Shown: positions 1-8,589, counted from the first letter of the stretch. The stretch is 64,000 bases of DNA from Spirochaeta cellobiosiphila DSM 17781 (GCF_000426705.1 NZ_KE384557.1:1-64000), one strand, 5' to 3'. Translations and numbers: made by a program. The notes: a model not told the origin generated them from the letters alone.

Positions 1-109
1 CTTAAAGATTCCTAAAGACACCTGAGAGAATATCAGGTTGATAGGCTGGGTGTATACGCATGGTAACATGTTTAGCATACCAGTACTAATTTGTCGTGAG
101 GCTTGACCA
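1..109 (+). rRNA. 23S ribosomal RNA, 3' end (5' part outside window)
   Basis: The first ~109 bases match the conserved 3' end of bacterial 23S rRNA. They contain TTGATAGGCTGGGTG, the CAGTACTAAT block and the terminal CGTGAGGCTTGACC. By comparison with the E. coli 3' end (GTGAGGCTTAACCTT) the mature end lies near position 108-110. The gene enters from the left edge, so only the last ~4% is visible. It is followed on the same strand by 5S rRNA, the usual bacterial order. Confidence 0.95.
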
Positions 110-138
110 TATTATTTGTTATCCCTTAAAAAACATGT

Positions 139-188
139 CTTAAAAGAGAACTTTTAAAGAGGATACTATTTCATTGACTTAGTATCTT
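139..188 (+). other. two hairpins in the 23S-5S spacer
   Basis: Two stem-loops abut in the spacer. The first pairs 139-146 with 151-159 (CTTAAAAG / CTTTTAAAG, one bulged A, loop AGAA). The second pairs 160-168 with 180-188 (AGGATACTA / TAGTATCTT, one G-T pair, 11-base loop). They end 18 bases before the 5S gene. Such stems commonly take part in rRNA precursor processing, which is inference here. They are not obvious terminators because 5S follows and no long T-run is attached. Confidence 0.4.
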
Positions 189-206
189 GTTTTGAAGAAT
201 ATTATT

Positions 207-310
<104 letters not shown>

Positions 311-318
<8 letters not shown>

Positions 319-330
319 TTTCTTTTTTTA
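311..330 (+). terminator. possible end of the rRNA transcript (T-tract after the 5S helix)
   Basis: The 3' strand of 5S helix I is followed directly by a T-rich run (TTTCTTTTTTT, ending at 329). The helix plus T-tract could act as the intrinsic terminator of the rRNA operon. No independent hairpin is visible downstream before cheW. Confidence 0.35.
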
Positions 331-365
331 TAAACCTGTCTCGTTAATTTTCAATAATAAACTGG

Positions 366-394
366 TTGCATAAGTTAACTCTGTCCTTTATCCT
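366..394 (+). promoter_or_regulatory. possible sigma70-type promoter for cheW
   Basis: TTGCAT (366-371) is followed after 17 bases by TATCCT (389-394), giving fair matches to -35 and -10 elements. It lies 27 bases before the cheW start and after the rRNA T-tract. The match is weak enough to arise by chance in AT-rich DNA. Confidence 0.3.
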
Positions 395-421
395 AATAGA
401 CGTGATATGTAGGAGTTTTTG

Positions 422-904
422 ATGATAGAAAATGAAAACCAAAAGCAAATGGTTACTTTTCAATTAGGTGCCGAACATTATGGTATCGATATAATGGATG
501 TAGATGAAATATATCGTGTTGAACATATTAGACCAATACCAAATGCTCCAACATATGTTGAAGGAATTTTCAATTTACGTGGTGATATCGTACCCATTAT
601 TAATTTACATCGTAGGTTTCATATTAAAAAAGCTGAGTTAAGTGAAGATGATGAATTATTGAGTGGGTCTATTATTATCAATATTAATAATACTAAAATT
701 GGTATAATAATTGATAAAATCTTAAGTGTAGTGACCATAGATACAAAATCGGTACAACCACCGCCTCAAATGATATCCGGAATTGGTGCTGAGTATATAC
801 AGGGAGTCGTACATCAAGAAGAAGGATATTTGATCATTCTTGACATTTTGCGGTTGTTTGATTCAAAGGAACTACAGCAACTAAGTATGGTTAAGTCTCG
901 GTAA
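422..904 (+). CDS. cheW: chemotaxis coupling protein CheW
   Basis: This 160-residue single-domain CheW couples chemoreceptors to the histidine kinase CheA at the inner membrane. The family pattern is clear: an N-terminal strand with VTFQLGAEHYGI, the VDEIYR segment, PNAP-YVEGIFNLRGDIVPIINL near residues 40-65, and the later IGIIIDKIL and GAEYIQGVV strands. ATG at 422 was chosen over TTG at 419 because AGGAG (411-415) is spaced six bases from it. It stands alone after the rRNA operon with no cheA, cheY or receptor gene beside it, so it is probably an orphan or second CheW copy. Confidence 0.93.
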   Translation: MIENENQKQMVTFQLGAEHYGIDIMDVDEIYRVEHIRPIPNAPTYVEGIFNLRGDIVPIINLHRRFHIKKAELSEDDELLSGSIIININNTKIGIIIDKILSVVTIDTKSVQPPPQMISGIGAEYIQGVVHQEEGYLIILDILRLFDSKELQQLSMVKSR

Positions 905-914
905 CTAATACTAT

Positions 915-1934
915 ATGACACAGATTGTTCGCAAACCTCTTATACGGAGAAAAGAAATAGATGCTGTTCTTTCTTGTCTTGTGGAAGATCGCTTAGGCTC
1001 TAATAAAGATTACGAAGAGTTGCTATCTTTATATAATAAATACCTTGATTCCAATCATGGTATACTACTGAGAGAGTATAAAAGGTCTATAGAATTTGTT
1101 TTTGAAATTATTAAACTAGATCCTGATGATGAAATAATAATATCAGCTTTTTCGAATATTTATTATTTTGATATCATTACAAAACTGGGTTGTAAACCAG
1201 TTGTAATAGATGTAAACGATAATAATCCCTTAATGAGCCAAGAAAATATAAAGAAATTCGTTAATGATAAAACCAAGGTTATTGTTATAGATAATATTCT
1301 TGGATGGAGATATAGCGACCTAGAAATTGATGGTAATTTTATAATAATTGAAGATTTTACTCATATTTTTCCTGATGTACTGGATAAGGATCCTCTAGTG
1401 CTGGGTGATATAGTAATCAAACGTTTTGACGAAAATGATGTTATTGCTTCTCCTGGAGGATCTGGCGTTTTCTTTAGGAATAAAAATATTATAACTAGGG
1501 CTAAAGACGTTTCTAGTACAATCGGAAAGGATATGTATATGTCAGATGTATCTTGTTCGATGGTAATATCTCAGTTTAAAGATAGATTAGATATTTATGA
1601 GAATCTTAGAAATATCTATAATTACCTGTTTAATTCACAAAATAGAGGTCACCATAAAGTTTTTTATCCCAATGCAAGTGAAGTAGCTCCAAATACGACG
1701 ATTACCTGCTTATGTCAAACATCAGTAAGTGAAATATTAAAGTATACGCGAAAAAATAATATTGCCACTGAATTAGCTTTTACAAATACATCCATTGAAC
1801 GTCTCGAGAATAGCAAAGAAGCGTGCCCCAATGCCTACGATTTAATTCTACGGACCCTAATTTTTCCCTTATACTCCTCAATGAAAAAAGAACAGATTGA
1901 AATTGAATCTAAAATATTAAGCTCACTTCCTTGA
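915..1934 (+). CDS. DegT/DnrJ/StrS aminotransferase-fold protein, apparently without the PLP lysine
   Basis: This 339-residue protein resembles sugar aminotransferases of the DegT/DnrJ/EryC1/StrS family. It has a region like the PLP-phosphate site (residues ~74-82), a DD-I segment near 124-127, the IIIEDFTH segment with the expected Asp (~147), and a GDI followed by a G-rich turn (164-184). Anchoring on GDI, the position of the Schiff-base lysine is occupied by Asp175 (context FDENDVIASPGG). The enzyme is therefore probably not a normal PLP aminotransferase. It could be a dehydratase-like relative, a pseudoenzyme or a structural protein. It sits 10 bases after cheW and 35 before nadK on the same strand. 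Family call moderate; function unknown. Confidence 0.7.
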   Translation: MTQIVRKPLIRRKEIDAVLSCLVEDRLGSNKDYEELLSLYNKYLDSNHGILLREYKRSIEFVFEIIKLDPDDEIIISAFSNIYYFDIITKLGCKPVVIDVNDNNPLMSQENIKKFVNDKTKVIVIDNILGWRYSDLEIDGNFIIIEDFTHIFPDVLDKDPLVLGDIVIKRFDENDVIASPGGSGVFFRNKNIITRAKDVSSTIGKDMYMSDVSCSMVISQFKDRLDIYENLRNIYNYLFNSQNRGHHKVFYPNASEVAPNTTITCLCQTSVSEILKYTRKNNIATELAFTNTSIERLENSKEACPNAYDLILRTLIFPLYSSMKKEQIEIESKILSSLP

Positions 1935-1969
1935 TTGAAGCATTTTCATAAGAATGGTAGTCTAATTAT

Positions 1970-2803
1970 ATGGTAATTCAACGTGTGTTAGTTGTGTTCA
2001 ACAAAATGAAAAGTGGAACGGTCAATATAGCCACACAGATTAAAGCAAAGATGAATGAGCTTGAAATTGATTGTCAGCTGTTTGGATATCTGGATAATCC
2101 TTCTGAAGTAGTGTGTCATCATCCCATTGATTTTGTTTTTGTTTTGGGAGGTGATGGTACAGTTCTTTTTAGTGCCCGGATGCTGTATAAATTAGAAGTA
2201 CCCATATTACCGATAAATATGGGCAGTATTGGTTTTATTACAGAAGTAAGTGCTAGTGAATGGTTAGACGCTTTCTTGACATATAAAAACGGTCAACTTG
2301 ATGTTAGCAAACGAATCATGATAAGAGCAACGGTTTATAGAAATGGTAAAAAAATTACTGATTTGGTTGGCTTGAATGATGGTGTAATAGGATCTTCAGG
2401 GGCTTCCAAAATTGTGAGATACCAGATCGATGTTAATGGCGTTTCTTTAGGTGAATATCGTGCTGATGGGGTGATATTAGCAACGCCTACAGGTGCTACT
2501 GGATATTCTTTGGCAGCTGGAGGTCCTCTTATTTATCCAGAAGCTGAAGCATTACTAGTAACACCAATTTGTCCTCATTCATTAACAAAGCGGCCAATTG
2601 TGATACCTGGTAATGAGAATATTAGAGTTACATTGGATAAGGAGCAACGTACAAAGATTAGTTTAACAATAGATGGTCAAGTTGAATATTTTCTTGAACC
2701 CGGGGATGAAGTTGTATTCAGTAAGACTTCTGAAAAGACAATAATTGTTAAGTCAGATAAACGTTCTTTTTATGAAGTAATAAGAACCAAATTAGGTGGG
2801 TAG
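1970..2803 (+). CDS. nadK: NAD kinase
   Basis: This 277-residue ATP-NAD kinase phosphorylates NAD to NADP in the cytosol. Diagnostic motifs are GGDGT near residues 60-64, NMGSIGF near 85-91, the Asn-Asp of LNDGVI, and the strongly conserved block DGVILATPTGATGYSLAAGGP, followed by PICPHSL and RPIV. Length is usual for the family. Start is ATG at 1970. The stop is only two bases from recN, with which it is probably co-transcribed, as seen in other bacteria. Confidence 0.95.
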   Translation: MVIQRVLVVFNKMKSGTVNIATQIKAKMNELEIDCQLFGYLDNPSEVVCHHPIDFVFVLGGDGTVLFSARMLYKLEVPILPINMGSIGFITEVSASEWLDAFLTYKNGQLDVSKRIMIRATVYRNGKKITDLVGLNDGVIGSSGASKIVRYQIDVNGVSLGEYRADGVILATPTGATGYSLAAGGPLIYPEAEALLVTPICPHSLTKRPIVIPGNENIRVTLDKEQRTKISLTIDGQVEYFLEPGDEVVFSKTSEKTIIVKSDKRSFYEVIRTKLGG

Positions 2804-2805
2804 TA

Positions 2806-4488
2806 ATGTTGGTGGATATCAGTATTAAAAACTATGCGTTAATAGAAAATCAGCACCTCTCTTTTAATGAAGGTTTTAATATTTTGTCAGGTGAGACGGG
2901 AGCTGGTAAGTCTATCCTAATAGGTGCTATAGGATTACTTCTTGGCGAAAAAGGTGAGCAGGAAAAAATAAGAACTGGTGCTGAATCTGCATCAGTGATT
3001 GGTACCTTTACTATTAATAGTAATAAAGCTGCTATTCAGTGGTTGAGAGATCATGACATCGAATGTGAAGACAATAACGTAATCATAAAAAGAGTAATTA
3101 AAAACTCTGGTCGTGGAAGTTCTTATATTCAGTCTGAACCTGTAACAGTAAAAGACTTACAGGAGTTCACTGGTCTTATAATTGATGTCCATAGTCAGCA
3201 TAGTCATCAATCCCTATTTAATAAAGATAATCATAGAAAGTTATTAGACCGTTTTGGTGGATGTGACGATCTAGCTAAAAGAGTAACAGCTTCTTATCAT
3301 AATGTTAATGACTTAAGAACTAAATATAATGATTATCTTGAAAATCAGGATGAATATAAGAAAAAATACGAAGAACAGATACGACTTATAAAAGATGTTG
3401 AAATAACTGATATCGGTCAGGACGAAGAACGTGAGTTAACTCAGGAGAGGTCTATCCTGCTGCGTGGAGAGGATATTTACAGAACAGTTAAAAATATAAC
3501 AGATATATCAACTACTAAAAGTGATTCTTTGTTTGGTTTGAGTACTGTTCGACAGCTTATGTCAAAATTAGTAGATATCGATCAAACATTCGAAAGTCTA
3601 TATAATAGATACGAAAGTTCTTATTACGAAATAGAAGACATTTTAGAGAATTTGAAGACGATTAACATAGGATTAGATTTTAGTCCTGAGCGTATGGAAT
3701 TTGTTGAGTCAAGAATAAATTCCATTCATGGCATATTGAAAAAATATGGGCCTACTTATGATTTGATGATGGAAAATTATAATACGGCAAAACAATATAC
3801 AACTGAATACAAAGATAGCAGACACCAACAGCTTGAACTAGAGCAAGAGATTAGTGAAGCTGAAGAAGAATTAGGCAAGATAGCTCGTTTATTAAGTCAA
3901 AAAAGAAAAATGGCGGCAACAGAACTTGAGCTACAGATAGTTTCAAATTTAAAACAATTGGGAATGGAGAAAGTTGAGTTCAAGATTGAGTTTTCAAATA
4001 AAATGGGAACAACAGGTAAGACTCTTTGTGGTCCTCTTGGTTATGATGTTATTGAATTCATGATTTCAACAAATATTGGAGAACCTCTTAAATCGCTTAA
4101 GTCAGTGGCATCAGGGGGGGAATTGAGTAGAGTAATGTTGGCTTTAAAGTCTGTATTAGCTGATTCAGATGATATTAGTACATTAATATTTGATGAAATC
4201 GATACTGGTATTGGTGGCTCCGTTGCTTTAGCCTTAGGTAAACATCTCAAGGAGCTGTCTAAGAGCAAGCAAGTATTTAGTATTACACACTTGGCGACAA
4301 TTGCTAGTTTTGCACAAAAACACATCAAAATAGAAAAAGAAGTAAAGTTAGGGCATACTTATACTAAGGTTCGTGAATTAGTAGCCGAAGATAGAGTAGA
4401 AGAGGTTTCTCGAATGCTGTCTGGTACATCGAATGATGAATCTGCTATTAATCATGCCAGAAAACTAATTTTAGAGAATAGTCAATAG
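2806..4488 (+). CDS. recN: DNA repair protein RecN
   Basis: RecN is an SMC-like ATPase that acts at double-strand breaks. The 560-residue protein has Walker A GETGAGKS at residues 29-36, a central coiled-coil stretch rich in Glu, Lys and Gln (about 180-380), the ABC signature region SGGELSR, and Walker B with LIFDEIDTGIGG. The length matches the family (~550). Start is ATG 2806 with GGTGGG just upstream, inside the end of nadK. Confidence 0.95.
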   Translation: MLVDISIKNYALIENQHLSFNEGFNILSGETGAGKSILIGAIGLLLGEKGEQEKIRTGAESASVIGTFTINSNKAAIQWLRDHDIECEDNNVIIKRVIKNSGRGSSYIQSEPVTVKDLQEFTGLIIDVHSQHSHQSLFNKDNHRKLLDRFGGCDDLAKRVTASYHNVNDLRTKYNDYLENQDEYKKKYEEQIRLIKDVEITDIGQDEERELTQERSILLRGEDIYRTVKNITDISTTKSDSLFGLSTVRQLMSKLVDIDQTFESLYNRYESSYYEIEDILENLKTINIGLDFSPERMEFVESRINSIHGILKKYGPTYDLMMENYNTAKQYTTEYKDSRHQQLELEQEISEAEEELGKIARLLSQKRKMAATELELQIVSNLKQLGMEKVEFKIEFSNKMGTTGKTLCGPLGYDVIEFMISTNIGEPLKSLKSVASGGELSRVMLALKSVLADSDDISTLIFDEIDTGIGGSVALALGKHLKELSKSKQVFSITHLATIASFAQKHIKIEKEVKLGHTYTKVRELVAEDRVEEVSRMLSGTSNDESAINHARKLILENSQ

Positions 4489-4511
4489 ACCCCTCATCAA
4501 GGAGCACTTGG

Positions 4512-5315
4512 GTGGCGAAGGTTAGCGCTGAAGCAAAGAAAAAGTATTTTGATAAAATAAAAACATACAAGAAGGAAATAGAAGATATTCTTCAAAGAGA
4601 GACTTTGCTTTTGAATATGTCATCAGAAGAGGAAGGTTTGGAGTTTAGAAAACTAACCTTGGCTGATGAAAGTCTAAATCTAGTATCCTATTATCTGATT
4701 TTGGACAGTTTGAGTGTTTCCTTACTAGGTGTCAAGAATGATGCATTTATGAATAATGCACGCAAAGCTTGTTACAAAGCAATTATATATCTTGAACAGG
4801 TTGTGACCAACTATATAGATGCTCCTTTTGGTGATTATGAAGAAAATTTGATAAAGATTGAATCTGTGAGTGATAGAGAAAGATTGAAATTAGTTTCAAA
4901 AATAGGTTTTGCGATAGAATCTGTTATAGATGCCTATGGTGATAATTCAAAATGGAGATGGTCTTTTGTTGAATTAGAAGGACGTTTTGCTACTGTTATT
5001 AAAAATTTACTTGATTTACGAAAATTACCTGCCAAATTAGATCCTAGATATGATGACTACCAAATTGTTGTTCAACACCTTAACTTAGCTCGACAATGGA
5101 TGGTGCATTCTGCGGACAGATATCGTGAAAAATATGAAATGAGTACCCATCGTATTGATGACTTTAAAACGGCAATTAAATATCTGGAAGCTTTAAGAAG
5201 GCTTTCCAGCATTTTAAGACGACCAAAAGATGTCGACGAATTTAAACGCAGAGTAGATATTTGGTCTCAAAAAATGGAAGCAGATCGTAAAGCACAAGAA
5301 AAAAGATCCCAGTAA
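4512..5315 (+). CDS. uncharacterised helical protein after recN
   Basis: This 267-residue soluble protein starts at GTG 4512, supported by AAGGAG (4499-4504) seven bases upstream. It looks almost wholly alpha-helical and charged, with no signal peptide or membrane segment. It carries several Tyr/Trp-rich stretches (DNSKWRWSFVELEGR, LNLARQWMVHSADRYREKY) and a basic C-terminus. I do not recognise a named domain. It directly follows recN and ends one base before the convergent cdd stop. The composition and clean start suggest a real, conserved gene. Confidence 0.8.
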   Translation: MAKVSAEAKKKYFDKIKTYKKEIEDILQRETLLLNMSSEEEGLEFRKLTLADESLNLVSYYLILDSLSVSLLGVKNDAFMNNARKACYKAIIYLEQVVTNYIDAPFGDYEENLIKIESVSDRERLKLVSKIGFAIESVIDAYGDNSKWRWSFVELEGRFATVIKNLLDLRKLPAKLDPRYDDYQIVVQHLNLARQWMVHSADRYREKYEMSTHRIDDFKTAIKYLEALRRLSSILRRPKDVDEFKRRVDIWSQKMEADRKAQEKRSQ

Positions 5316-5316
5316 G

Positions 5317-5718
5317 TTAAAAGTGTTTATGAAGGTTGTGTAAGGAATCTTGTGGATATAATTCTGCAATTGTTGTTTCTACAATATTGTTATTTCCGTC
5401 TTTATAAAAAACTGGGAAATCATGTTTTGTAAATTCACTGATAACCTGACGACAAGCTCCACAAGGAGGCACTGGTTCTTCCGCGTCTATACAGGTTAGG
5501 TATAGGGCTTTCCAATTTAAATCCCCTTGAGTAATCGCCTGTGTGATTGCAGTTCTTTCCGCACAAATAGTTAGACCAAATGATCGATTTTCCACATTTG
5601 TGCCCACATAAATACCTTTTGTTGTTACTAAAACTGCTCCAACTCTAAATCTACTGTAAGGAGAATAAGAGTTATTTGCAATTTCATCTGCTTTAATCCA
5701 AAGATCCTTGTCTGTCAA
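5317..5718 (-). CDS. cdd: cytidine deaminase
   Basis: This homotetrameric-type cytidine deaminase of 133 residues converts cytidine or deoxycytidine to uridine forms in pyrimidine salvage. Motifs: SYSPYSRFRVGA near residues 17-28, NVENRSF, the zinc and catalytic CAE at 52-54, and PCGAC with zinc ligands at 86 and 89. I chose TTG at 5718 because GGAGG (5725-5729 on the plus strand as CCTCC) lies six bases upstream of it and the resulting length is typical. An upstream GTG at 5745 would add nine residues without a ribosome site. It is the only minus-strand gene in the first 10 kb. Confidence 0.93.
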   Translation of the reverse strand: MTDKDLWIKADEIANNSYSPYSRFRVGAVLVTTKGIYVGTNVENRSFGLTICAERTAITQAITQGDLNWKALYLTCIDAEEPVPPCGACRQVISEFTKHDFPVFYKDGNNNIVETTIAELYPQDSLHNLHKHF

Positions 5719-5738
5719 TATGGTCCTCCATCTTGTCG

Positions 5739-5767
5739 TTGACACCTATATGTGCTTGGTATACCAT
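5739..5767 (+). promoter_or_regulatory. sigma70-type promoter for the 5796 gene cluster
   Basis: A perfect -35 TTGACA (5739-5744) is followed after 17 bases by TACCAT (5762-5767). It lies in the divergent gap between cdd and the gene starting at 5796, about 28 bases before that start. Confidence 0.45.
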
Positions 5768-5795
5768 ACTAACAAATAACGAAGTGGGACGGAAG

Positions 5796-6851
5796 ATGTC
5801 AAAGAGCAAAAGAAAAGTACATCCTATGAAATTTATATTTTATTGTGTTTTATTCATTGTGTATGTTCTGGTTTTTCCTCAAAATTTAAATCACTTTCTA
5901 TTTTTTTCTGGAATAAAAAGTGATTTAAATGCGGGCACTTCTTCAGTGGTTCCATTTAGGTCGAACTCAAAAATCGGGTATTATGATACTAATGGTTCTT
6001 TATTACAAAGTCAGACACGCTTATTTAATTCTTCCATTTCAGACGAAGGTTATTTCAATTATGATAATTTGAATGATCCACCTATATTGTATGGTTTAAA
6101 AAAAGAACATACCATTAATATCCAAAAGGGGTATTGGCCATTTATTCTAAGAGATGAGATATTGGCGATTAATTCGGAAGGGACTAGCCTCGCGAAATTT
6201 AGTGATGAAGGTTCTTTAATCTGGGAAAGTGATTTTAATTCCATAATCACATTTATAAAAAGTACGACTAGCGGGTATTTACTTGGATTAGCAAATGGTA
6301 CATTAATCATCAATAGTGATGTAGATAGAAAGCCTCTTCTATCATATGCTCCTGGAGGTAGTAGCATTCCCATTTTGTTAGGGGCTGACTTCTCTTTAAA
6401 TAAAAATCGTGTCATTATAATTTCTGGACTTAATCCTCAAAGATTAATAATACTGGAGAAACGAAAATCAGAATATCGACCGGTCTATCATGAAGACTTG
6501 GATTCTACATTTAATAGAGAGGTTTTTACCAAGATATCAAGACATAGTGACTGGGGTTTTGTAGAACAAAATGATTATATATTAGTTATTGATATGAATA
6601 ATTTTGAGATTTCTGAATTGCCGTTCAATGGTAATATTAAAGATGTTAGATATAATCATAAAAAGAGTCTATTTGAAGTACTATCATATAATGATAATAA
6701 CAGTATAGAATTAAGTTATTATACGAAGCAGTTTAAAAAACTAGGTTCCCTGAAGCAAAAAATAGAAGGCTTTTTCTATGATGATATAAATGATATCCAA
6801 TATTGGGGAAGTGATGAGTCTATAGGGAGAATGATATTATTAGGCGAGTAA
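5796..6851 (+). CDS. membrane-anchored protein with beta-propeller-like repeats, unknown function
   Basis: This 351-residue protein has a short basic N-terminus, one hydrophobic segment at about residues 11-28 (MKFIFYCVLFIVYVLVF), and a periplasmic part. That part has recurring strand-turn units such as GYYDTNGSLL, ILAINSEGTSLAKFSDEGSLIWE and GYLLGLANGTLIINSD, which recall a PQQ/WD-type propeller. ATG 5796 is preferred, with GGGA (5786-5789) upstream; a longer frame reaches 5733 but would run into the promoter region. It overlaps or abuts the M23-like gene, so the two may work together in the envelope. No named family recognised. Confidence 0.75.
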   Translation: MSKSKRKVHPMKFIFYCVLFIVYVLVFPQNLNHFLFFSGIKSDLNAGTSSVVPFRSNSKIGYYDTNGSLLQSQTRLFNSSISDEGYFNYDNLNDPPILYGLKKEHTINIQKGYWPFILRDEILAINSEGTSLAKFSDEGSLIWESDFNSIITFIKSTTSGYLLGLANGTLIINSDVDRKPLLSYAPGGSSIPILLGADFSLNKNRVIIISGLNPQRLIILEKRKSEYRPVYHEDLDSTFNREVFTKISRHSDWGFVEQNDYILVIDMNNFEISELPFNGNIKDVRYNHKKSLFEVLSYNDNNSIELSYYTKQFKKLGSLKQKIEGFFYDDINDIQYWGSDESIGRMILLGE

Positions 6852-6868
6852 TTTTCTTAATTGTTATT

Positions 6869-7678
6869 TTGATCACACAAAATATATATAGCTTTGATTG
6901 GCCTTTAGAGAATCCAGTAATCGTAAGTCAATTTGCTTCACCCCAAAATGGTCAATTCAGTAAAGGAATATATTTTAGTGGAACCGGAATGGTCCATGCC
7001 ATTGAGAATGGGAAAGTTATATACACAAATAGTGAACTTCCCTTTTCCTCTTCATTGCCTAAACCTCTTGGAAATATGGTAATTATAGAGCACAGTAATG
7101 GATATAGATCTATCTATGGTAATTTTGAAAAGAGTCCCTTTTTGGACGAAAATGTCTTCTCAGGAGATGTTATTGGATATGTTCAATCTAACGATTCAGG
7201 TTTATATCTATCCTTGATAGATATTGAGTTAGGAAAAGTCATTCAACCTCTTTTACTTCTGCCTAGTAGTGCTGATAATATCAAACCGGTTTTAAATTAT
7301 GTATTAATCGAGGATCAAAACAAGTCTTCTAAATTGACTAGAAACGGTATCCTTTCAGACGGGTATAAAATAATAAAGCTTAGTACTTGGGATCTCACTC
7401 CCGGTACTCGTGTCCACTTACTTCCATATAAAATAACAGCTTATCTAAATGGTAGTGTTTTAAGTGATATAACTTTTTCGGGATTAGTATCTAAAGATGG
7501 TGAAGTAGTGCTTGACCAAAATAATATGCCTTCAGTTGTAGATCTTTTTGATGAGAATGGATTAATAATACTAGGTAGGGAATATTTAAGTCCTGGTGAA
7601 AATGAATTAGAAATAATTGTAAAAGACTATTTTTCTAACACTTTAACTCAGGTATTTCCATTTAAAGTTCGATATTGA
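6869..7678 (+). CDS. M23 (LytM-type) peptidase homologue lacking catalytic residues
   Basis: The first ~130 residues follow the LytM/M23 fold: an N-terminal PLENPVIVSQFAS strand, the VHAIENGKVIYT turn, GNMVIIEHSNGYRSIYGNF, and a final strand region. The zinc ligands are missing. The usual H-G-x-D is KGIY, the H of the G-H-L motif is Asn, and the H-x-H is YLS. It is thus probably an EnvC-like non-catalytic partner or scaffold. Residues ~170-269 form a second, strand-rich domain. TTG 6869 lies inside a hydrophobic stretch; an in-frame ATT at 6836, six bases after AGGGAG (6824-6829), would restore a full signal peptide ending at IYS. The true start is uncertain. Confidence 0.75.
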   Translation: MITQNIYSFDWPLENPVIVSQFASPQNGQFSKGIYFSGTGMVHAIENGKVIYTNSELPFSSSLPKPLGNMVIIEHSNGYRSIYGNFEKSPFLDENVFSGDVIGYVQSNDSGLYLSLIDIELGKVIQPLLLLPSSADNIKPVLNYVLIEDQNKSSKLTRNGILSDGYKIIKLSTWDLTPGTRVHLLPYKITAYLNGSVLSDITFSGLVSKDGEVVLDQNNMPSVVDLFDENGLIILGREYLSPGENELEIIVKDYFSNTLTQVFPFKVRY

Positions 7679-7682
7679 TAAC

Positions 7683-8525
7683 ATGAAAACCTATAGCACG
7701 ACTCCTGGCGTTGAGGAGAAAAAATTAATTAATTGTCATATTTGTGGTTCCTCGAGTTTTAAACAACATTGGGTCTGTGAAGGATTTATATTTAAAAAGT
7801 GTAAAGACTGCGGTGTCTTGTTACAAAATCCACAGCCAGTTCCTCAAGCTCTAATAGATAGATATTCCGATGAATATTTTGATTATGAAATAGAGAATGA
7901 AGAAGCTTTTTATAAATTAATGGAACTAGGGCTTAATGATATTGATTTCTATAAACTTACAGAGACGTGGAACAAAAATAATAGTAAGTTTTTAGATGTT
8001 GGGTGTGCTACGGGCAAATTGTTAGAATCTAAAAAGAAAGAAGGTTGGATAGTAAAGGGAGTAGAAGTTTGTCAACCAGCTGTTGACTATGGTAGAAAAG
8101 TAAGAGGTGTGGATATTTTTCATGGGACAATTGAGCAGGCCCCCTTTAAGGATGGTGAATTTGATTTTATTCATTTTAGTCATGTTATTGAGCATATTCC
8201 CGATCCAATAAAATTTATGAATAGTATTAGAAGAGTATGTAGTAAGGATGGTTATGTTGCCATTACTACACCCAACTATAACAGTTTACAAGCAAGACTT
8301 TTTAAAAAGGACTGGAGATCAGCTATTGCTGATCACGTATATCTATATAGTGAAAAAACTCTAGTTAAATTACTGAAATCTACAGGCTTTAAGATAATTA
8401 AAGTACGAACTTGGGGTGGTTTAGCTAAAGGTGTTGGGCCTAAGTTTTTAAAAAAAATCTTAGATCCCCTTTCAAAAAGAGTAGGTTTTGGTGATGTGAT
8501 AATGGTATTGGCCATTCCTGTCTAG
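7683..8525 (+). CDS. SAM-dependent methyltransferase with N-terminal zinc ribbon
   Basis: The 280-residue protein begins with a four-cysteine zinc-binding module (Cys18, Cys21, Cys40, Cys43; CHIC and CKDC). A class I methyltransferase domain follows, with motif I FLDVGCATGKLL near residues 106-117, an acidic strand end (VKGVEV), FDFIHFSHVIEHIPDP, and the usual late strands. This architecture is common in methyltransferases of envelope-sugar and natural-product clusters. The substrate cannot be read from sequence. Start is ATG 7683, four bases after the preceding stop, so it belongs to the same transcript. Confidence 0.88.
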   Translation: MKTYSTTPGVEEKKLINCHICGSSSFKQHWVCEGFIFKKCKDCGVLLQNPQPVPQALIDRYSDEYFDYEIENEEAFYKLMELGLNDIDFYKLTETWNKNNSKFLDVGCATGKLLESKKKEGWIVKGVEVCQPAVDYGRKVRGVDIFHGTIEQAPFKDGEFDFIHFSHVIEHIPDPIKFMNSIRRVCSKDGYVAITTPNYNSLQARLFKKDWRSAIADHVYLYSEKTLVKLLKSTGFKIIKVRTWGGLAKGVGPKFLKKILDPLSKRVGFGDVIMVLAIPV

Positions 8526-8528
8526 TGC

Positions 8529-8558
8529 TTGACATTATGGTAATAATTTCCATAAGAT
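8529..8558 (+). promoter_or_regulatory. sigma70-type promoter for the DUF4912-GH57 pair
   Basis: TTGACA (8529-8534) is followed after 18 bases by TAAGAT (8553-8558), the same -10 word as in the promoter before mraZ. It overlaps the end of the methyltransferase gene and lies 31 bases before the next start codon. Confidence 0.5.
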
Positions 8559-8589
8559 AAGCCAATGTGTTTAGCATGAGGAGGGGTGC

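Noticed and set aside
5733-5795. Longer N-terminus for the propeller-like protein
   Set aside because: It would place the start within the promoter, upstream of any ribosome site, and precede the natural basic and hydrophobic N-terminus with an unrelated tail.
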